Positions 9,497-19,691 are shown, counted from the first letter of the stretch. The stretch is 64,000 bases of DNA from Nostoc sp. PCC 7107 (GCF_000316625.1 NC_019676.1:1661001-1725000); one strand, 5' to 3'. Translations and numbers: made by a program. Notes: generated by a model from the letters alone, not told the origin.

Positions 9497-11737
9497 TCAT
9501 CCTTGACCAATTAAGTCAATTACGGCTTGTAATAAAGTGTCATCATGAAAGCTGCTTTTGGTGAGATAGTAGTCTGCACCTGCTTCTAAACCTTGAATTC
9601 GGTCTTCTTGGCGGTCTTTGTAGGAGACAATAATCACGGGTATCTGTTTTAACTTAGTATGAGTTTTGATGTGATTTGTGAGTTCAAAGCCATTCATTCT
9701 GGGCATATCAATATCTGTAATTACTAAGTCATAATCACTCCCACGCACTGCGTTCCAACCATCCATTCCATTAACTGCCACATCGACTTGATAACTGTGA
9801 TTTTCTAAAAGTTTGCGTTCCATTTCCCGAACAGTAATGGAATCATCAACTACTAATATTCGCTTGTAAGTTTTGGTCAATTTCTGCTGCTTCGCCTGAT
9901 TTACCTGACTAATTTGCCCACTAGCAACAACCTTGGCAATAGAACGAACTAAATCTTCCACATCGATAATTAAAACTGGAGAACCATCATCCATGAGGGC
10001 GGCGGCGCTAATGTTGGGAACTTTACCCAGGCGAGGATCTAAAGGCCGAACAACTAAAGTGTATTCGCCGATAAATCTGTCAACAACTAATCCATAATGA
10101 TTTAGGCGATCGCTAATCACAACTACTGCTAGTGCATCGGGATTGACCACAGGTGGAGGTAACTCTAAAACTTGACGGGCGGAAATTAACTCTACAGGTT
10201 GGTTGTCTAGCAAGAAAAACGGACGATTTTCTGAGGTAGCAATGTCTGATTTGGCTAACATCAGCACTTGCTCAATTCTGGCTAACCCAAAGGCATAAGG
10301 TTCATCTCCAATCTCCACTAACAAGGTGCGAACGATGGATAGGGTAATGGGTAACTGCAAGTACAAACTCATCCCTTTTCCTGGTTGGGAAACTGCCCTG
10401 ACTGTACCGCCAACTTCTTGCACTGTGCTGTGGACAATATCTAAACCTACACCCCGTCCAGAAATTTCCGTGACTATTTGTGTGGTAGAAAATCCTGGTA
10501 ATAATAGAAATTCCATTAATTCAGCTTCGGTCAGTTGAATTGCCATGTCTGCGTTGACTAGTTGTTGCTGGACAACTTCTTGACGCAAAAACTCGATATC
10601 AATTCCCTGTCCATCATCAGAGACAGTGATCAATAGCATCCCAGCGCGATGGACAACTTCAATGATAATTGTGCCTTCTTCTGGTTTACCTTGAGCGACT
10701 CGTTCTGAAGGAGATTCTATCCCGTGATCAACAGCATTGCGGAGAAGTTGAGTTAAGGGAGCTTCCAATCGCTCAAGAATATCTCGATCTACCAAGGTAG
10801 ACTTACCTTTGATTTCCAGCTTGACGCGCTTACCCAAGTGCCGAGAGAGGTCGCGTACCATGCGCGGAAACCCTTGCGAACCATCAGCAAAAGCACACAT
10901 CCGCGTGGCAATTACTTCTCGATAGGAGCGATGGGCAAGGTTGCCAAAACGTTGCGAAAATGATTCTAATTCGTTGTGCCGATCGCTAATTAAATGCGTA
11001 CATTCGCTGCTTTTTTGATGTATGATATTTAACTGTTCTTGAATGTGTTGACCAAGTTGGCGATCGCTCAATAGTTCTTGTAACTTAGTCACAAGCTGGG
11101 ATAACTCGATTTGATTAGCTCTGACTTGCAAAAATGAGTTGGTAAATGATTCTAACCACTTGTTGGCAACTATTGTTTCTCCCGCTAATCCCATCAAGCG
11201 ATTGAGATTATCTGTACTAACTCGCACTGTGCGGTTTTGCGGACTAACTAATGCTTCTGGAGTGATTTCTGGTTTTAGCGGTTCTCTCTGGGGTGTTGGC
11301 TGTAGAATCTTGACTTGGGGAATAATTGCCGGGATAGTTACAGCATTGGAAATATTGGCGATCGCATTCACTAAAGATTGAATATGAGGATGATTTCCTT
11401 GTTGCAAATTTGGGTTATTGGCGATGTTTTGCAGCATATCTACCCCTTGCAACAACAGATCAACGCAATCTGCTGTTAAATTAACTTTTCCCACTTGCGC
11501 CCCACTAAAAAAATCTTCCATCACATGGGCTAGGGCGACAGCTGGTTCAATTTGGACAATTCTGGCAGCACCTTTAATACAATGGGCTGCCCGCATTAAG
11601 GCTGCTAATTCTGATTTGGGGTCAGGGTTAGTTTCTAGCGCCAACAAACAGTTATTTAGCACCACAACTTGGGTTTTGACTTCCATGTTGAATAAATCCA
11701 ACAAAGACATTTGGCTGAGATCGGAGTCTTCTATCAT
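9497..11737 (-). CDS. cheA: Hybrid CheA histidine kinase with C-terminal receiver
   Basis: A 746-residue CheA-REC hybrid. In order: an HPt domain with His52 (AAHCIKGAAR), a dimerisation region, a HATPase domain (NAVDHGIE, DDGQGID, GRGVGLDIV), a CheW-like domain (about 480-610) and a receiver (about 625-745, Asp in VITDIDMPRMNG). This is the WspE architecture. It phosphorylates the receivers of CheB and probably of the REC-kinase next to it. Its start overlaps the stop of the preceding CheW gene (TAATG). The P2 substrate-binding domain of chemotaxis CheA is not evident, as usual for WspE-like kinases. Confidence 0.93.
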   Translation of the reverse strand: MIEDSDLSQMSLLDLFNMEVKTQVVVLNNCLLALETNPDPKSELAALMRAAHCIKGAARIVQIEPAVALAHVMEDFFSGAQVGKVNLTADCVDLLLQGVDMLQNIANNPNLQQGNHPHIQSLVNAIANISNAVTIPAIIPQVKILQPTPQREPLKPEITPEALVSPQNRTVRVSTDNLNRLMGLAGETIVANKWLESFTNSFLQVRANQIELSQLVTKLQELLSDRQLGQHIQEQLNIIHQKSSECTHLISDRHNELESFSQRFGNLAHRSYREVIATRMCAFADGSQGFPRMVRDLSRHLGKRVKLEIKGKSTLVDRDILERLEAPLTQLLRNAVDHGIESPSERVAQGKPEEGTIIIEVVHRAGMLLITVSDDGQGIDIEFLRQEVVQQQLVNADMAIQLTEAELMEFLLLPGFSTTQIVTEISGRGVGLDIVHSTVQEVGGTVRAVSQPGKGMSLYLQLPITLSIVRTLLVEIGDEPYAFGLARIEQVLMLAKSDIATSENRPFFLLDNQPVELISARQVLELPPPVVNPDALAVVVISDRLNHYGLVVDRFIGEYTLVVRPLDPRLGKVPNISAAALMDDGSPVLIIDVEDLVRSIAKVVASGQISQVNQAKQQKLTKTYKRILVVDDSITVREMERKLLENHSYQVDVAVNGMDGWNAVRGSDYDLVITDIDMPRMNGFELTNHIKTHTKLKQIPVIIVSYKDRQEDRIQGLEAGADYYLTKSSFHDDTLLQAVIDLIGQG

Positions 11738-12450
11738 TACTGCGCCTTCCTCGCCAAACTGGTAAATAAGAGTTCATCATCCAAATAACCAACAGTGTGG
11801 GATGTCGGGCAATTCGTTGGTTGCCAGGAGAATAATCCTTTAGTATAAGTTTGGGTTGTTTGCGTGACCTTTCTAAAAGCATCGTGTAATTTGCGACGAT
11901 GAAATCGGTGGACACCATATATTTCATCAACCGGAAATACCCAAGCGTTACCCGCCTTTTCAATGACGGCCATCCGAGAATGAGATACTAGACTTAATCC
12001 TTGTCGGAGAGTATCGCTAGATTCAATATTCAACAAGTGGCTTAAGGAAACACACAACAGCAATTCCCCACGAATATTGATTAATCCGCGTAAGACTTGG
12101 TTTTGTCGATGGGGTAGAGTATGAATCACACTCGGAGGTGTGGTTTCTTTGAAAACCTGTGCAGGAAGCGCCAGCCATTCCTGTTGTAAACGAAAAATCA
12201 CAACTGTCAACGTTTCTTTTGTCCGCAAAGCGTATGTAGGCAGATGCGAAGTTTTTTCGGTGGGAGATTCCGCCAGTAATTGTGTCCACTCATGACGATA
12301 TTTTTCTGGCGTTGGGCGTTCTAATAGGTAGCGACCAGCCGCCGAGTAAACTGGACAATTGCGACAATGAGTATGTGTAGCTAATTCCGCACAAGTGCGA
12401 TCGCCTTCAATCCCAATTACATTCCAACAACTTTCAACTTGAGTGGTCAT
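11737..12450 (-). CDS. CheW-like adaptor with N-terminal Cys motif (WspD-like)
   Basis: A 237-residue protein. The N-terminus carries CWNVIGIEGDRTC and THCRNCPVY, a cysteine cluster typical of WspD-type adaptors, followed by a CheW domain (about 75-220). CheW proteins couple receptors to the CheA kinase. The Cys cluster could bind a metal or Fe-S cluster, which is inference. Its stop overlaps the cheA start. With the other CheW at the head of the cluster, it gives the two-adaptor layout of Wsp systems. Confidence 0.88.
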   Translation of the reverse strand: MTTQVESCWNVIGIEGDRTCAELATHTHCRNCPVYSAAGRYLLERPTPEKYRHEWTQLLAESPTEKTSHLPTYALRTKETLTVVIFRLQQEWLALPAQVFKETTPPSVIHTLPHRQNQVLRGLINIRGELLLCVSLSHLLNIESSDTLRQGLSLVSHSRMAVIEKAGNAWVFPVDEIYGVHRFHRRKLHDAFRKVTQTTQTYTKGLFSWQPTNCPTSHTVGYLDDELLFTSLARKAQ

Positions 12451-12497
12451 AAGTCAATCGTCAATAGTCATTTGTTATTTTTCACCTTGCCTCTTGG

Positions 12498-14168
12498 TTA
12501 AGCTGCTGCATCAACTGGCGTGAAGGATGCAGGATCATCGGTCTTGACTTTGAAGATCGAAACTTCTTGACGTAAGCCACGGGAAACTTGATTAAGTTGG
12601 GCGATCGCCTGATTAATTTCCCTGAGTGAATCAGTAGTCTGGACTGAGGTACTACTTAACTGCACCATTGCCTCACTAATTTGTTGCGCTCCTAGTGACT
12701 GCATTTCCATCCCTTGATTTACAGATGCAAAATAAGGATTTAAATCTTGTACTTGCTGGATAATTTGCCCAATCTGCATACTAATATTGCTGACATCTGT
12801 CACACTCCGCCCAACTTCCGCTGCAAATTTGTCCATTTCCATCACCCCTGTCGATACAGAAGATTGCATCTGTTTGACCATCTGTTCTATGTCCAGAGTG
12901 GAAACTGCTGTTTGGTCTGCTAATCTGCGAATTTCTCTGGCGACTACGGCAAAACCTAAGCCATATTCTCCGGCTTTTTCCGCTTCGATAGCGGCGTTTA
13001 ACGATAACAAGTTTGTTTGGTCGGCAACTTTGGTAATTGTCAGGACTATATTGTTGATGTTGTTCGCTTTTTCGCTGATCATGCCCAATCTGTTGGCAAT
13101 TGTATTTGTTGCTTCTGCCAATTGACGCATACTAGTTTCCATTCGCAGCAAATCTTTTTGGCTGATGTTGGCGGCGCTAGTTGTCGTTTGTGACATTGTG
13201 ACCACTTGTTCCATTGTGTTGACTAGTTCTTTGGACGTGGCGGCTATTTCTTTGGCTGTGGCTGTGACTTGATTTGTTGATGCTACTTGTTCTGTCAGTG
13301 TTGCTTCTAATTGTTTCCCAGACGCGGCTATTTGCGTGGCTGAGATGGTAACTTGAATACCTGAGCTTTGGACTTGACGAATTAAACTACTCAATTTCTG
13401 CGTCATCGTTTTTAGTGCCGCCATCAACTTACCAATCTCGTCATCAGCAGTGATTTCCACATTACTAGTAAAATCACCCGCAGCCACTCGGTCTGCTAAA
13501 TGAAATGCAGTTTGCAAAGCCCGCGCCAACGCTCGGCTAGGAATGAGAATAATCCCTAAACAAACAGCAATGGTGACAATCACAATACAAAAGAAATTTC
13601 CCCAATTCACAAAGACTGCAAAGTTTTGAATTTGATTAGCTTGCTTTTTGCGTTCTGCTAAACTTTGGTCTTCTACCTCTAACATGACATTCATTTTTTC
13701 CCTGATTTCATCCATGATTTTTTTGCCTTTATCTGACAAAATCACAGTTAATAATTCTTGTTCTTGACCAACTTGCTTCATATTGATAGTTGTTTCCAAT
13801 TCATCTACTTTGGCTTGGCTTAATTTTTTAATTTCTCCAAGAGTTTTAATTTGTGCTGAATTGTCAGAAATTTTGTTGTTGATTTCCAAAAATGTATTTT
13901 TTAATTTTGTTTTTGCTAAATTAAATGGTTCTAAATACCTTTTTTCTTTTGTAATGATGAATCCCCGTTGACCAGTTTCAGCATCAATTAAAGATTTTTC
14001 GAGTTCTTTTAACTGGGTTTTAATTGCATAAGTATGATTAACCCACTTATTAGACTCTATGAGAGAATTGGTAGTTGAGTTAGAAATATAGCTGGCAAAA
14101 CCGGTTAACCCAACAATAATTGCACAGCCAACGATCACAAATTGATTAATTTTAATATTTTGTGGCAT
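12498..14168 (-). CDS. Methyl-accepting chemoreceptor with CHASE3-like sensor
   Basis: A 556-residue transmembrane receptor. One N-terminal membrane helix (about 8-28) is followed by an extracytoplasmic helical region with DAETGQRGFIIT, characteristic of CHASE3. Then come a second membrane helix (about 185-210), HAMP (about 212-265) and the MCP signalling hairpin with [15 protein letters not shown]. The last 290 residues are almost identical to those of the next MCP upstream, while the sensor halves are unrelated at sequence level. It is likely to respond to an envelope or surface cue and to drive the CheA-REC kinase. Confidence 0.9.
   Translation of the reverse strand: MPQNIKINQFVIVGCAIIVGLTGFASYISNSTTNSLIESNKWVNHTYAIKTQLKELEKSLIDAETGQRGFIITKEKRYLEPFNLAKTKLKNTFLEINNKISDNSAQIKTLGEIKKLSQAKVDELETTINMKQVGQEQELLTVILSDKGKKIMDEIREKMNVMLEVEDQSLAERKKQANQIQNFAVFVNWGNFFCIVIVTIAVCLGIILIPSRALARALQTAFHLADRVAAGDFTSNVEITADDEIGKLMAALKTMTQKLSSLIRQVQSSGIQVTISATQIAASGKQLEATLTEQVASTNQVTATAKEIAATSKELVNTMEQVVTMSQTTTSAANISQKDLLRMETSMRQLAEATNTIANRLGMISEKANNINNIVLTITKVADQTNLLSLNAAIEAEKAGEYGLGFAVVAREIRRLADQTAVSTLDIEQMVKQMQSSVSTGVMEMDKFAAEVGRSVTDVSNISMQIGQIIQQVQDLNPYFASVNQGMEMQSLGAQQISEAMVQLSSTSVQTTDSLREINQAIAQLNQVSRGLRQEVSIFKVKTDDPASFTPVDAAA
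12547..13382 (-). repeat. MCP signalling-domain repeat, copy 1
   Basis: About 836 bp that recurs at 14375-15210 at a constant offset of 1828 bp with only a handful of substitutions and no gaps that I can see. Similarity stops abruptly at both ends, within the two MCP genes. Confidence 0.9.
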
Positions 14169-14340
14169 ATTATCTTATTTTAATATTTGTGTTTATTGAA
14201 ATAGCTGTTAATACCTAATAAATAAAAGTCATCATTTATGGGTTTGAGTTTGCCACAAAATTTGAACCTAAGCGAATTAGCCATTAATAGCCTTTCTGGA
14301 GTCAGATTGACATCCGTATTTGAGGATGATTATTTTGAAA

Positions 14341-15993
14341 TTACGATAAAGTCGGCTCAACAATATTATTGTTAACTTTGAAGATCGAAACTTCTTGACG
14401 TAAGCCACGGGAAACTTGATTAAGTTGAGCGATCGCCTGATTAATTTCCCTGAGTGAATCAGTAGTCTGGACTGAGGTACTACTTAACTGCACCATTGCC
14501 TCACTAATTTGTTGCGCTCCTAGTGACTGCATTTCCATCCCTTGATTTACCGCTGCAAAACGTGGGTTTAGCTCCTGTACTTGCTGGATAATTTGCCCAA
14601 TCTGCATACTAATATTGCTGACATCTGTCACACTCCGCCCAACTTCCGCTGCAAATTTGTCCATTTCCATCACCCCTGTCGATACAGAAGATTGCATCTG
14701 TTTGACCATCTGTTCTATGTCCAGAGTGGAAACTGCTGTTTGGTCTGCTAATCTGCGAATTTCTCTGGCGACTACGGCAAAACCTAAGCCATATTCTCCG
14801 GCTTTTTCCGCTTCGATAGCGGCGTTTAACGATAACAAGTTTGTTTGGTCGGCAACTTTGGTAATTGTCAGGACTATATTGTTGATGTTGTTCACTTTTT
14901 CGCTGATCATGCCCAATTTGTTGGCAATTGTATTTGTTGCTTCTGCCAATTGACGCATACTAGTTTCCATTCGCAGCAAATCTTTTTGGCTGGTGTTGGC
15001 GGCGCTAGTTGTCGTTTGTGACATTGTGACCACTTGTTCCATTGTGTTGACTAGTTCTTTGGACGTGGCGGCTATTTCTTTGGCTGTGGCTGTGACTTGA
15101 TTTGTTGATGCTACTTGTTCTGTCAGTGTTGCTTCTAATTGTTTCCCAGACGCGGCTATTTGCGTGGCTGAGGTGGTCACTTGAATACCTGAGCTTTGGA
15201 CTTGACGAATCAAGGTATTTAGCTTTTGCAGCATAGTCTTAAAAGATGCCAATATTTGCCCAATTTCATCTTTACTATTAAAGTCACTTTCAGCTAACGA
15301 GGAAGTTAAATCACCAGCAGAAATCTGATTTGCTACAGTTACAGCAGTTTCAACTCTGTTGCCTAAAGACTTAGAAATTAATAAAGTGACAAAAACGGCG
15401 ATCGCCACAGTCGAAAGTGTTACTAACACCGCTAATAAGCTCATCAAGTTGAGCATTAATTTTGTCCCTTCAATCTTTTGTCCCATCATTTCCTTTTGTC
15501 GATTGGCAAACTCCTCATTTATTTGACGAAACCTATCTGCCATATCTTTGGACTTTTTGAGATATTGATTAATTAAATCTTTATTTTTCTCGAAGTTTGG
15601 AGTTGTAATTGTCATTTTAACTAAAGCATCAAATTCCTCCAACATATTTTGCATTACTTGCAATCTTTGATTCTGTAATTCATCTTCAATCACATTAGAT
15701 GAGCGATTGAAACCATCTTGAAAACTTTTGTAAAAAATTCTGTATCTCTCCAGTGCATCCTGATGCTTTTGCGGATCAAATAAATATCTCCGAATTGCCA
15801 AATTCATATTAGATATGCTCAAAGCCATATCATTTGTGCCGATAATTGCTTCGTTTGACCTTCCCACTTGTCTATAGATGATTCTTGTCTGATTGCTAGT
15901 AGCATAAACTATGACGCTAAACACAAAAATCAACACTGTGGGTACACAAAATCCTAATAATGTTCTGTCTTTGAGTTTCCAATTATCTAACAT
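14341..15993 (-). CDS. Methyl-accepting chemoreceptor with four-helix sensor
   Basis: A 550-residue receptor with two membrane helices (about 15-33 and 180-208). Between them is a helical extracytoplasmic region of roughly 145 residues, similar to 4HB/CHASE3 sensors, then HAMP and an MCP hairpin. The signalling half is nearly identical to that of the adjacent receptor, which points to tandem duplication with gene conversion and implies that both feed the same CheA. About 170 bases separate the two MCP genes, with no obvious terminator. Confidence 0.9.
   Translation of the reverse strand: MLDNWKLKDRTLLGFCVPTVLIFVFSVIVYATSNQTRIIYRQVGRSNEAIIGTNDMALSISNMNLAIRRYLFDPQKHQDALERYRIFYKSFQDGFNRSSNVIEDELQNQRLQVMQNMLEEFDALVKMTITTPNFEKNKDLINQYLKKSKDMADRFRQINEEFANRQKEMMGQKIEGTKLMLNLMSLLAVLVTLSTVAIAVFVTLLISKSLGNRVETAVTVANQISAGDLTSSLAESDFNSKDEIGQILASFKTMLQKLNTLIRQVQSSGIQVTTSATQIAASGKQLEATLTEQVASTNQVTATAKEIAATSKELVNTMEQVVTMSQTTTSAANTSQKDLLRMETSMRQLAEATNTIANKLGMISEKVNNINNIVLTITKVADQTNLLSLNAAIEAEKAGEYGLGFAVVAREIRRLADQTAVSTLDIEQMVKQMQSSVSTGVMEMDKFAAEVGRSVTDVSNISMQIGQIIQQVQELNPRFAAVNQGMEMQSLGAQQISEAMVQLSSTSVQTTDSLREINQAIAQLNQVSRGLRQEVSIFKVNNNIVEPTLS
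14375..15210 (-). repeat. MCP signalling-domain repeat, copy 2
   Basis: Partner of the segment at 12547-13382. It covers the cytoplasmic hairpin from just after HAMP to a few codons before the C-terminus. Confidence 0.9.
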
Positions 15994-16070
15994 TTTTAGT
16001 TTTTTAGGTTTAATAATGATGAAGTGTAAGCTTAATAATATGAATAAATTTTCTAGTCTAAAATATTTTT

Positions 16071-16163
16071 TAGGACTTACGCAAAAAACCTCTCAAACTC
16101 TCATTCCTCTGTGTCCTCTGCGTCTCTGTGGTTCGTTATTCCGTAACTTGTGCGTAAGTCCTA
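16071..16163. mobile_element. MITE-like element with 13-bp inverted ends
   Basis: A 93-bp element bounded by perfect inverted repeats TAGGACTTACGCA and TGCGTAAGTCCTA, with TA at both outer ends, as expected for TA-targeting (IS630/mariner-like) non-autonomous elements. It encodes nothing. Its interior (16106-16134) contains the same dispersed repeat found inside sufD. It sits between the second MCP gene and cheR. Confidence 0.7.
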
Positions 16164-16352
16164 TTTTTATTAGACTCCTATTAAAACTATCAAAGCTCAC
16201 AAATACTAAAATTCCCAAATTCAAATCCAAAGTAACAATTAATATATTTAAATTTTGCTAAAGTTTATTAATTTACTTAAATAAAGGTAAATTTTTCTCA
16301 ATTTAATTCGATGGCAGTCAGATCTTATACAGTGTAGGTTAAGCTAATTTTT

Positions 16353-17591
16353 TTAACGTTGTAATCTGTAGATGCGCTGCCAAAGTAAACTAGCACCAGC
16401 CCTATCTCCCTGCTGTTCTTTGAGTAATGCTAAATGAGTTAATGCTGCTTCGTGATTAGGTTGTAGATAAATTGCTTTCTGAAAAGATTGTACAGCCCGC
16501 TCATTTTGTCTCATTGCTTGCTGCACTTCACCAAGCAGAACATAAGCCTCAGTATTCATTTGATTTTGATTGAGGTAGTCATTGCATAGTTTTACTGCAT
16601 CCTCTAAGCGACCTTGATTAGCCGCAGTTTTAGCTACGTCTAATAAGTTGCTGTTGAAGTTGTTTGCTAATATTGGTTTCTGGGAAGAAATTTCTTCCTT
16701 GTTCTTGATCGGAAATTCAGTAGTGTTTTGGGTTGCTAACTGAGGACGAATTGTTGATTGATAATTAGTATAATTTTCCTGAATAAAATTTTGAGGGTTA
16801 ATTAACTTTTGATAGGCGATCGCTGAAAAATGCCGCACAGGTACCAACTGAGTTTTCATCAGCAATGCCGCTTCCGCAGCGGCAACAAATAATAATCCGC
16901 CTGCAACTATTAATTTTTCTAAAATGTCAATAGTTTGTGCTTTAGTCTGGTGATCAAAGTAAATTAATAAGTTACGACAAAAAACTATATCATAAACCTG
17001 TGTATTACCTAAAAAATGAGTATCTGCTAAATTGCCCTTGATAAAATTGACAGAACTTTTAACTGAGTTTTGTAGATAAGATTCTGAATTAATTGATTGA
17101 AAATAGCGCTCATAAAACTCAAAATTACTACTACGAAATGAGTGTTTATCGTAAATTGCTTTTTTGGCTTTTAACAAGCACTGTTGACTAATATCAACAG
17201 CATCTATATGAAATTGAGCAGATGTTAATCCAGCTTCTAGAAGAGCGATCGCAATTGAGTATGGTTCTTCACCTGTGGCGCAAGGTACACTCAAAACCCG
17301 CAAAACTTTTTGGGAGTTTTGCGGCAGCCATTCTGATAATACATAACTTTTGAGCAACGCAAATGATTCCGGCTCCCGAAAAAACCAAGTTTCTGGTACA
17401 GTTACGCTATCAATTAGTGCTTGCCATTCTTGCGGAGAATCTTGCAAATATCTTAAATAGCTGGACATCTGCGATATGTTACAGTCTGCCATTCTTTGAT
17501 TAACAGCACTAGCGATCGCAGCAGAACCAATTGAGTTAACATCCAAACCAATTTTGCTTCTCAGTAAAGCTTCGATGACAGATTGTGCCAT
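16353..17591 (-). CDS. cheR: CheR methyltransferase with TPR tail (WspC-like)
   Basis: A 412-residue protein. An N-terminal CheR methyltransferase (about 1-275) shows ETWFFREPE, the SAM-binding CATGEEPYSIA and VFCRNLLIYFD motifs. It is followed by a linker and two to three TPR repeats (about 315-410, for example AYVLLGEVQQAMRQNERA). It methylates receptor glutamates from S-adenosylmethionine, opposing CheB. CheR-TPR fusions are the WspC form. A 21-base gap separates it from the cheW gene upstream. Confidence 0.93.
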   Translation of the reverse strand: MAQSVIEALLRSKIGLDVNSIGSAAIASAVNQRMADCNISQMSSYLRYLQDSPQEWQALIDSVTVPETWFFREPESFALLKSYVLSEWLPQNSQKVLRVLSVPCATGEEPYSIAIALLEAGLTSAQFHIDAVDISQQCLLKAKKAIYDKHSFRSSNFEFYERYFQSINSESYLQNSVKSSVNFIKGNLADTHFLGNTQVYDIVFCRNLLIYFDHQTKAQTIDILEKLIVAGGLLFVAAAEAALLMKTQLVPVRHFSAIAYQKLINPQNFIQENYTNYQSTIRPQLATQNTTEFPIKNKEEISSQKPILANNFNSNLLDVAKTAANQGRLEDAVKLCNDYLNQNQMNTEAYVLLGEVQQAMRQNERAVQSFQKAIYLQPNHEAALTHLALLKEQQGDRAGASLLWQRIYRLQR

Positions 17592-17612
17592 TATTACTGT
17601 CTTTCAACTAAT

Positions 17613-18083
17613 CTAAATAACTGTGTTTAAAAGATTTTCTGACAAGAAATTAATTTGCTCTGTTTCAGATAACAAGTTTTCAATTTGAATGCAATGAATT
17701 ATCCCTTGTTTATCTAAGAGGATCTTGCCTAAGTATGGCGCTGCATCTATGTGAATGTGAGAATCAACCAACTCACTTTCAGATTTGTGCAATGTTTCTA
17801 CAACTTGTTCTGCCATCAAACCTAAAACATTTTGAGTATGATTACCTCTACAATAGTTAACTAAGATAATTCGCGTACTCAAGTTATTGCTACAAGGTTT
17901 ACTCCGTATCAATTGGCATAAATCGAGGACTGGTACAATGCGACCACGGTAGTTAAATACACCAGCTATATGTTCTGGTGTATGTGGCAAAGTTTTGAGC
18001 AAAACCATTGGTAGAACTTCGATTACCTCTTGAGAAGTGATCGCATATCTCTCATTACCAATTTTGAAAAGTAACATGAGCAT
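17613..18083 (-). CDS. cheW: CheW adaptor (WspB-like)
   Basis: A 156-residue single-domain CheW protein (RYAITSQEVIEVLPM near the N-terminus, AGVFNYRGRIVPVLDL in the middle). It bridges receptors and CheA. It is the first gene of the chemosensory cluster on the minus strand. The next gene, cas2, ends about 110 bases upstream of its start and is not obviously part of the same transcript. Confidence 0.9.
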   Translation of the reverse strand: MLMLLFKIGNERYAITSQEVIEVLPMVLLKTLPHTPEHIAGVFNYRGRIVPVLDLCQLIRSKPCSNNLSTRIILVNYCRGNHTQNVLGLMAEQVVETLHKSESELVDSHIHIDAAPYLGKILLDKQGIIHCIQIENLLSETEQINFLSENLLNTVI

Positions 18084-18193
18084 AGATATATTTCTTTATG
18101 TTACTTACTCAAGTTACCCATTTTATGCACTAAACGAACTTAATTTTGACATTTACTCAAGCTTGATTTTCTATAATTTATCCATTTATCTAC

Positions 18194-18487
18194 TCACTCT
18201 GCAAAGAAAATGGTTTCGTTGCGGGGTTGTTCACCGCCGATGCGTTCGATTTTATCAAAGCAGCAAGCGCAGAGAAAGTAAAAGCGGATGCTGTCGGTGT
18301 CTGGTTTAATTAGTTTGTGCAAGCGCGATCGCAATTTCGCATACTGAGTTTCGGTCAGCTGGCACTCAAACACACTATACTGCACCCACTGTCCATAAGA
18401 TTTGAGTATTTTGTGAATTTTAGTGCGGCGTTTGTCCTCTGGAACATCGTAAGATACAACGACTTTCTTTTTTAACTTTTCTGTCAT
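18194..18487 (-). CDS. cas2: Cas2, CRISPR adaptation protein
   Basis: A 97-residue Cas2 with the beta-strand start VVVSYDVPEDKRRTKI, where the Asp is the conserved metal-site residue, and SVFECQLTETQ in the middle. Cas2 dimers bridge two Cas1 dimers to integrate new spacers. It is the last gene of the type I-D set. Degenerate copies of a dispersed repeat lie in the short gap to cas1. Confidence 0.95.
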   Translation of the reverse strand: MTEKLKKKVVVSYDVPEDKRRTKIHKILKSYGQWVQYSVFECQLTETQYAKLRSRLHKLIKPDTDSIRFYFLCACCFDKIERIGGEQPRNETIFFAE

Positions 18488-18547
18488 TTTTTTCTTGAGC
18501 GTTGTTGAATTTTTGTCTCACCCAGAGGCGCAGAGGAAGAGTAAGAG

Positions 18548-19552
18548 TTATTTCAAAACCAGTGGCGGATATTTCTCTGTTTCACCCATGAGATATTTCG
18601 CCAATAGTCGCCCTTGGAGTTCAAAGGCTTCTTGATAAGTGCATTTGCGCCACATAACGGGATGTTTAAATTCGGATTGTTTTTTCTGTTGATATAAGCG
18701 CAAGAATGTTTTACGTCCTTCGGGTGTGAGGGAAACTGCACCGCTTAAGGGTTCAGTGATAAAGTCTGCGGGTGTTAGCAGTTGCTTGTTTAAAGTAGAT
18801 AAAACTACTGCATCTACCACAAGCGGACGAAATTCTTCCATTAAGTCTAATGCGAGAGAGGGTCTTCCATAGCGATCGCAATGCAGATATCCTAAATATG
18901 GATCAAACCCAACTATATTAATCGCCCCTTGCACATCATGGCGCAATAATGAATAACCAAAGCTGAGTAAGGAATTCACCGGATCTGTTGGCGGACGGCG
19001 CAGGCGGTGAGAGAATTGAAATTCTACGTTGCGAATTAGTTCGTTAAAACAACCAAAATAAGCTGCACTTCCCGCACCTTCTAAACCACGCAGTGAGTTG
19101 ATATTGTGAGTTGTGTCAATTGGTGCGATCGCTTGTTCTAATTGTGTAATCTTTTTAGATAAATCTATATCTGAAGATTCGCGCTGACGACGGGTGAGAA
19201 TCTGACGATAATTTTTCAATTTACCACGGACAAATCCTTGGACAACATGAATCGCCTGGGGTGATTCTCCGGCGGCTTGCCATTGGGCTTTGCGAACAAA
19301 TATATTTTTAGTTACTTCTGGTTCTATGCGTCCTAAATAACGACCATTTTCTGTGAGGAATGTTAGGGGAATACTGCGTTGTAGCAGTTCAGAAATCACA
19401 GCAGGCGAAACGGTCGCGCGTCCTAAAATTACTACGCCATCTATTTTGATGAGTGGTACATCTAAAATTATCTTTTTCTCGAATTTGACGCTGAGACGTT
19501 CGTCAATTTTGCCAATGAAAGCATCTTCTTGGGAAATGTAAACTGTACCCAT
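18548..19552 (-). CDS. cas1: Cas1, CRISPR integrase
   Basis: A 334-residue Cas1 that integrates spacers into CRISPR arrays with Cas2. The metal-binding Glu lies in RGLEGAGSAAYFG, the His in YLHCDRYGRPS and the Asp/Glu in LALDLMEEFRP. All are intact and the length is normal, so adaptation should be functional even though no array lies in this window. A 139-base gap containing a degenerate repeat separates it from cas4. Confidence 0.96.
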   Translation of the reverse strand: MGTVYISQEDAFIGKIDERLSVKFEKKIILDVPLIKIDGVVILGRATVSPAVISELLQRSIPLTFLTENGRYLGRIEPEVTKNIFVRKAQWQAAGESPQAIHVVQGFVRGKLKNYRQILTRRQRESSDIDLSKKITQLEQAIAPIDTTHNINSLRGLEGAGSAAYFGCFNELIRNVEFQFSHRLRRPPTDPVNSLLSFGYSLLRHDVQGAINIVGFDPYLGYLHCDRYGRPSLALDLMEEFRPLVVDAVVLSTLNKQLLTPADFITEPLSGAVSLTPEGRKTFLRLYQQKKQSEFKHPVMWRKCTYQEAFELQGRLLAKYLMGETEKYPPLVLK

Positions 19553-19691
19553 GATTGTTTCCTTATTAGAGGTGAAAGAAAGTTTTTTAACGCAGAGTTT
19601 CGCGGAGTTCTCGCAGAGTTACACAGAGTTATTGTTGCGTTCTTTTTTGTGCCTTTGCGTGAGGCTTAATAGTATTAGTATGAATTACAAA

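Noticed and set aside
12787-14953. Two near-identical 112-codon plus-strand frames opposite the MCP genes
   Set aside because: They arise from the duplicated MCP signalling DNA read on the other strand; useful only as evidence of the duplication.
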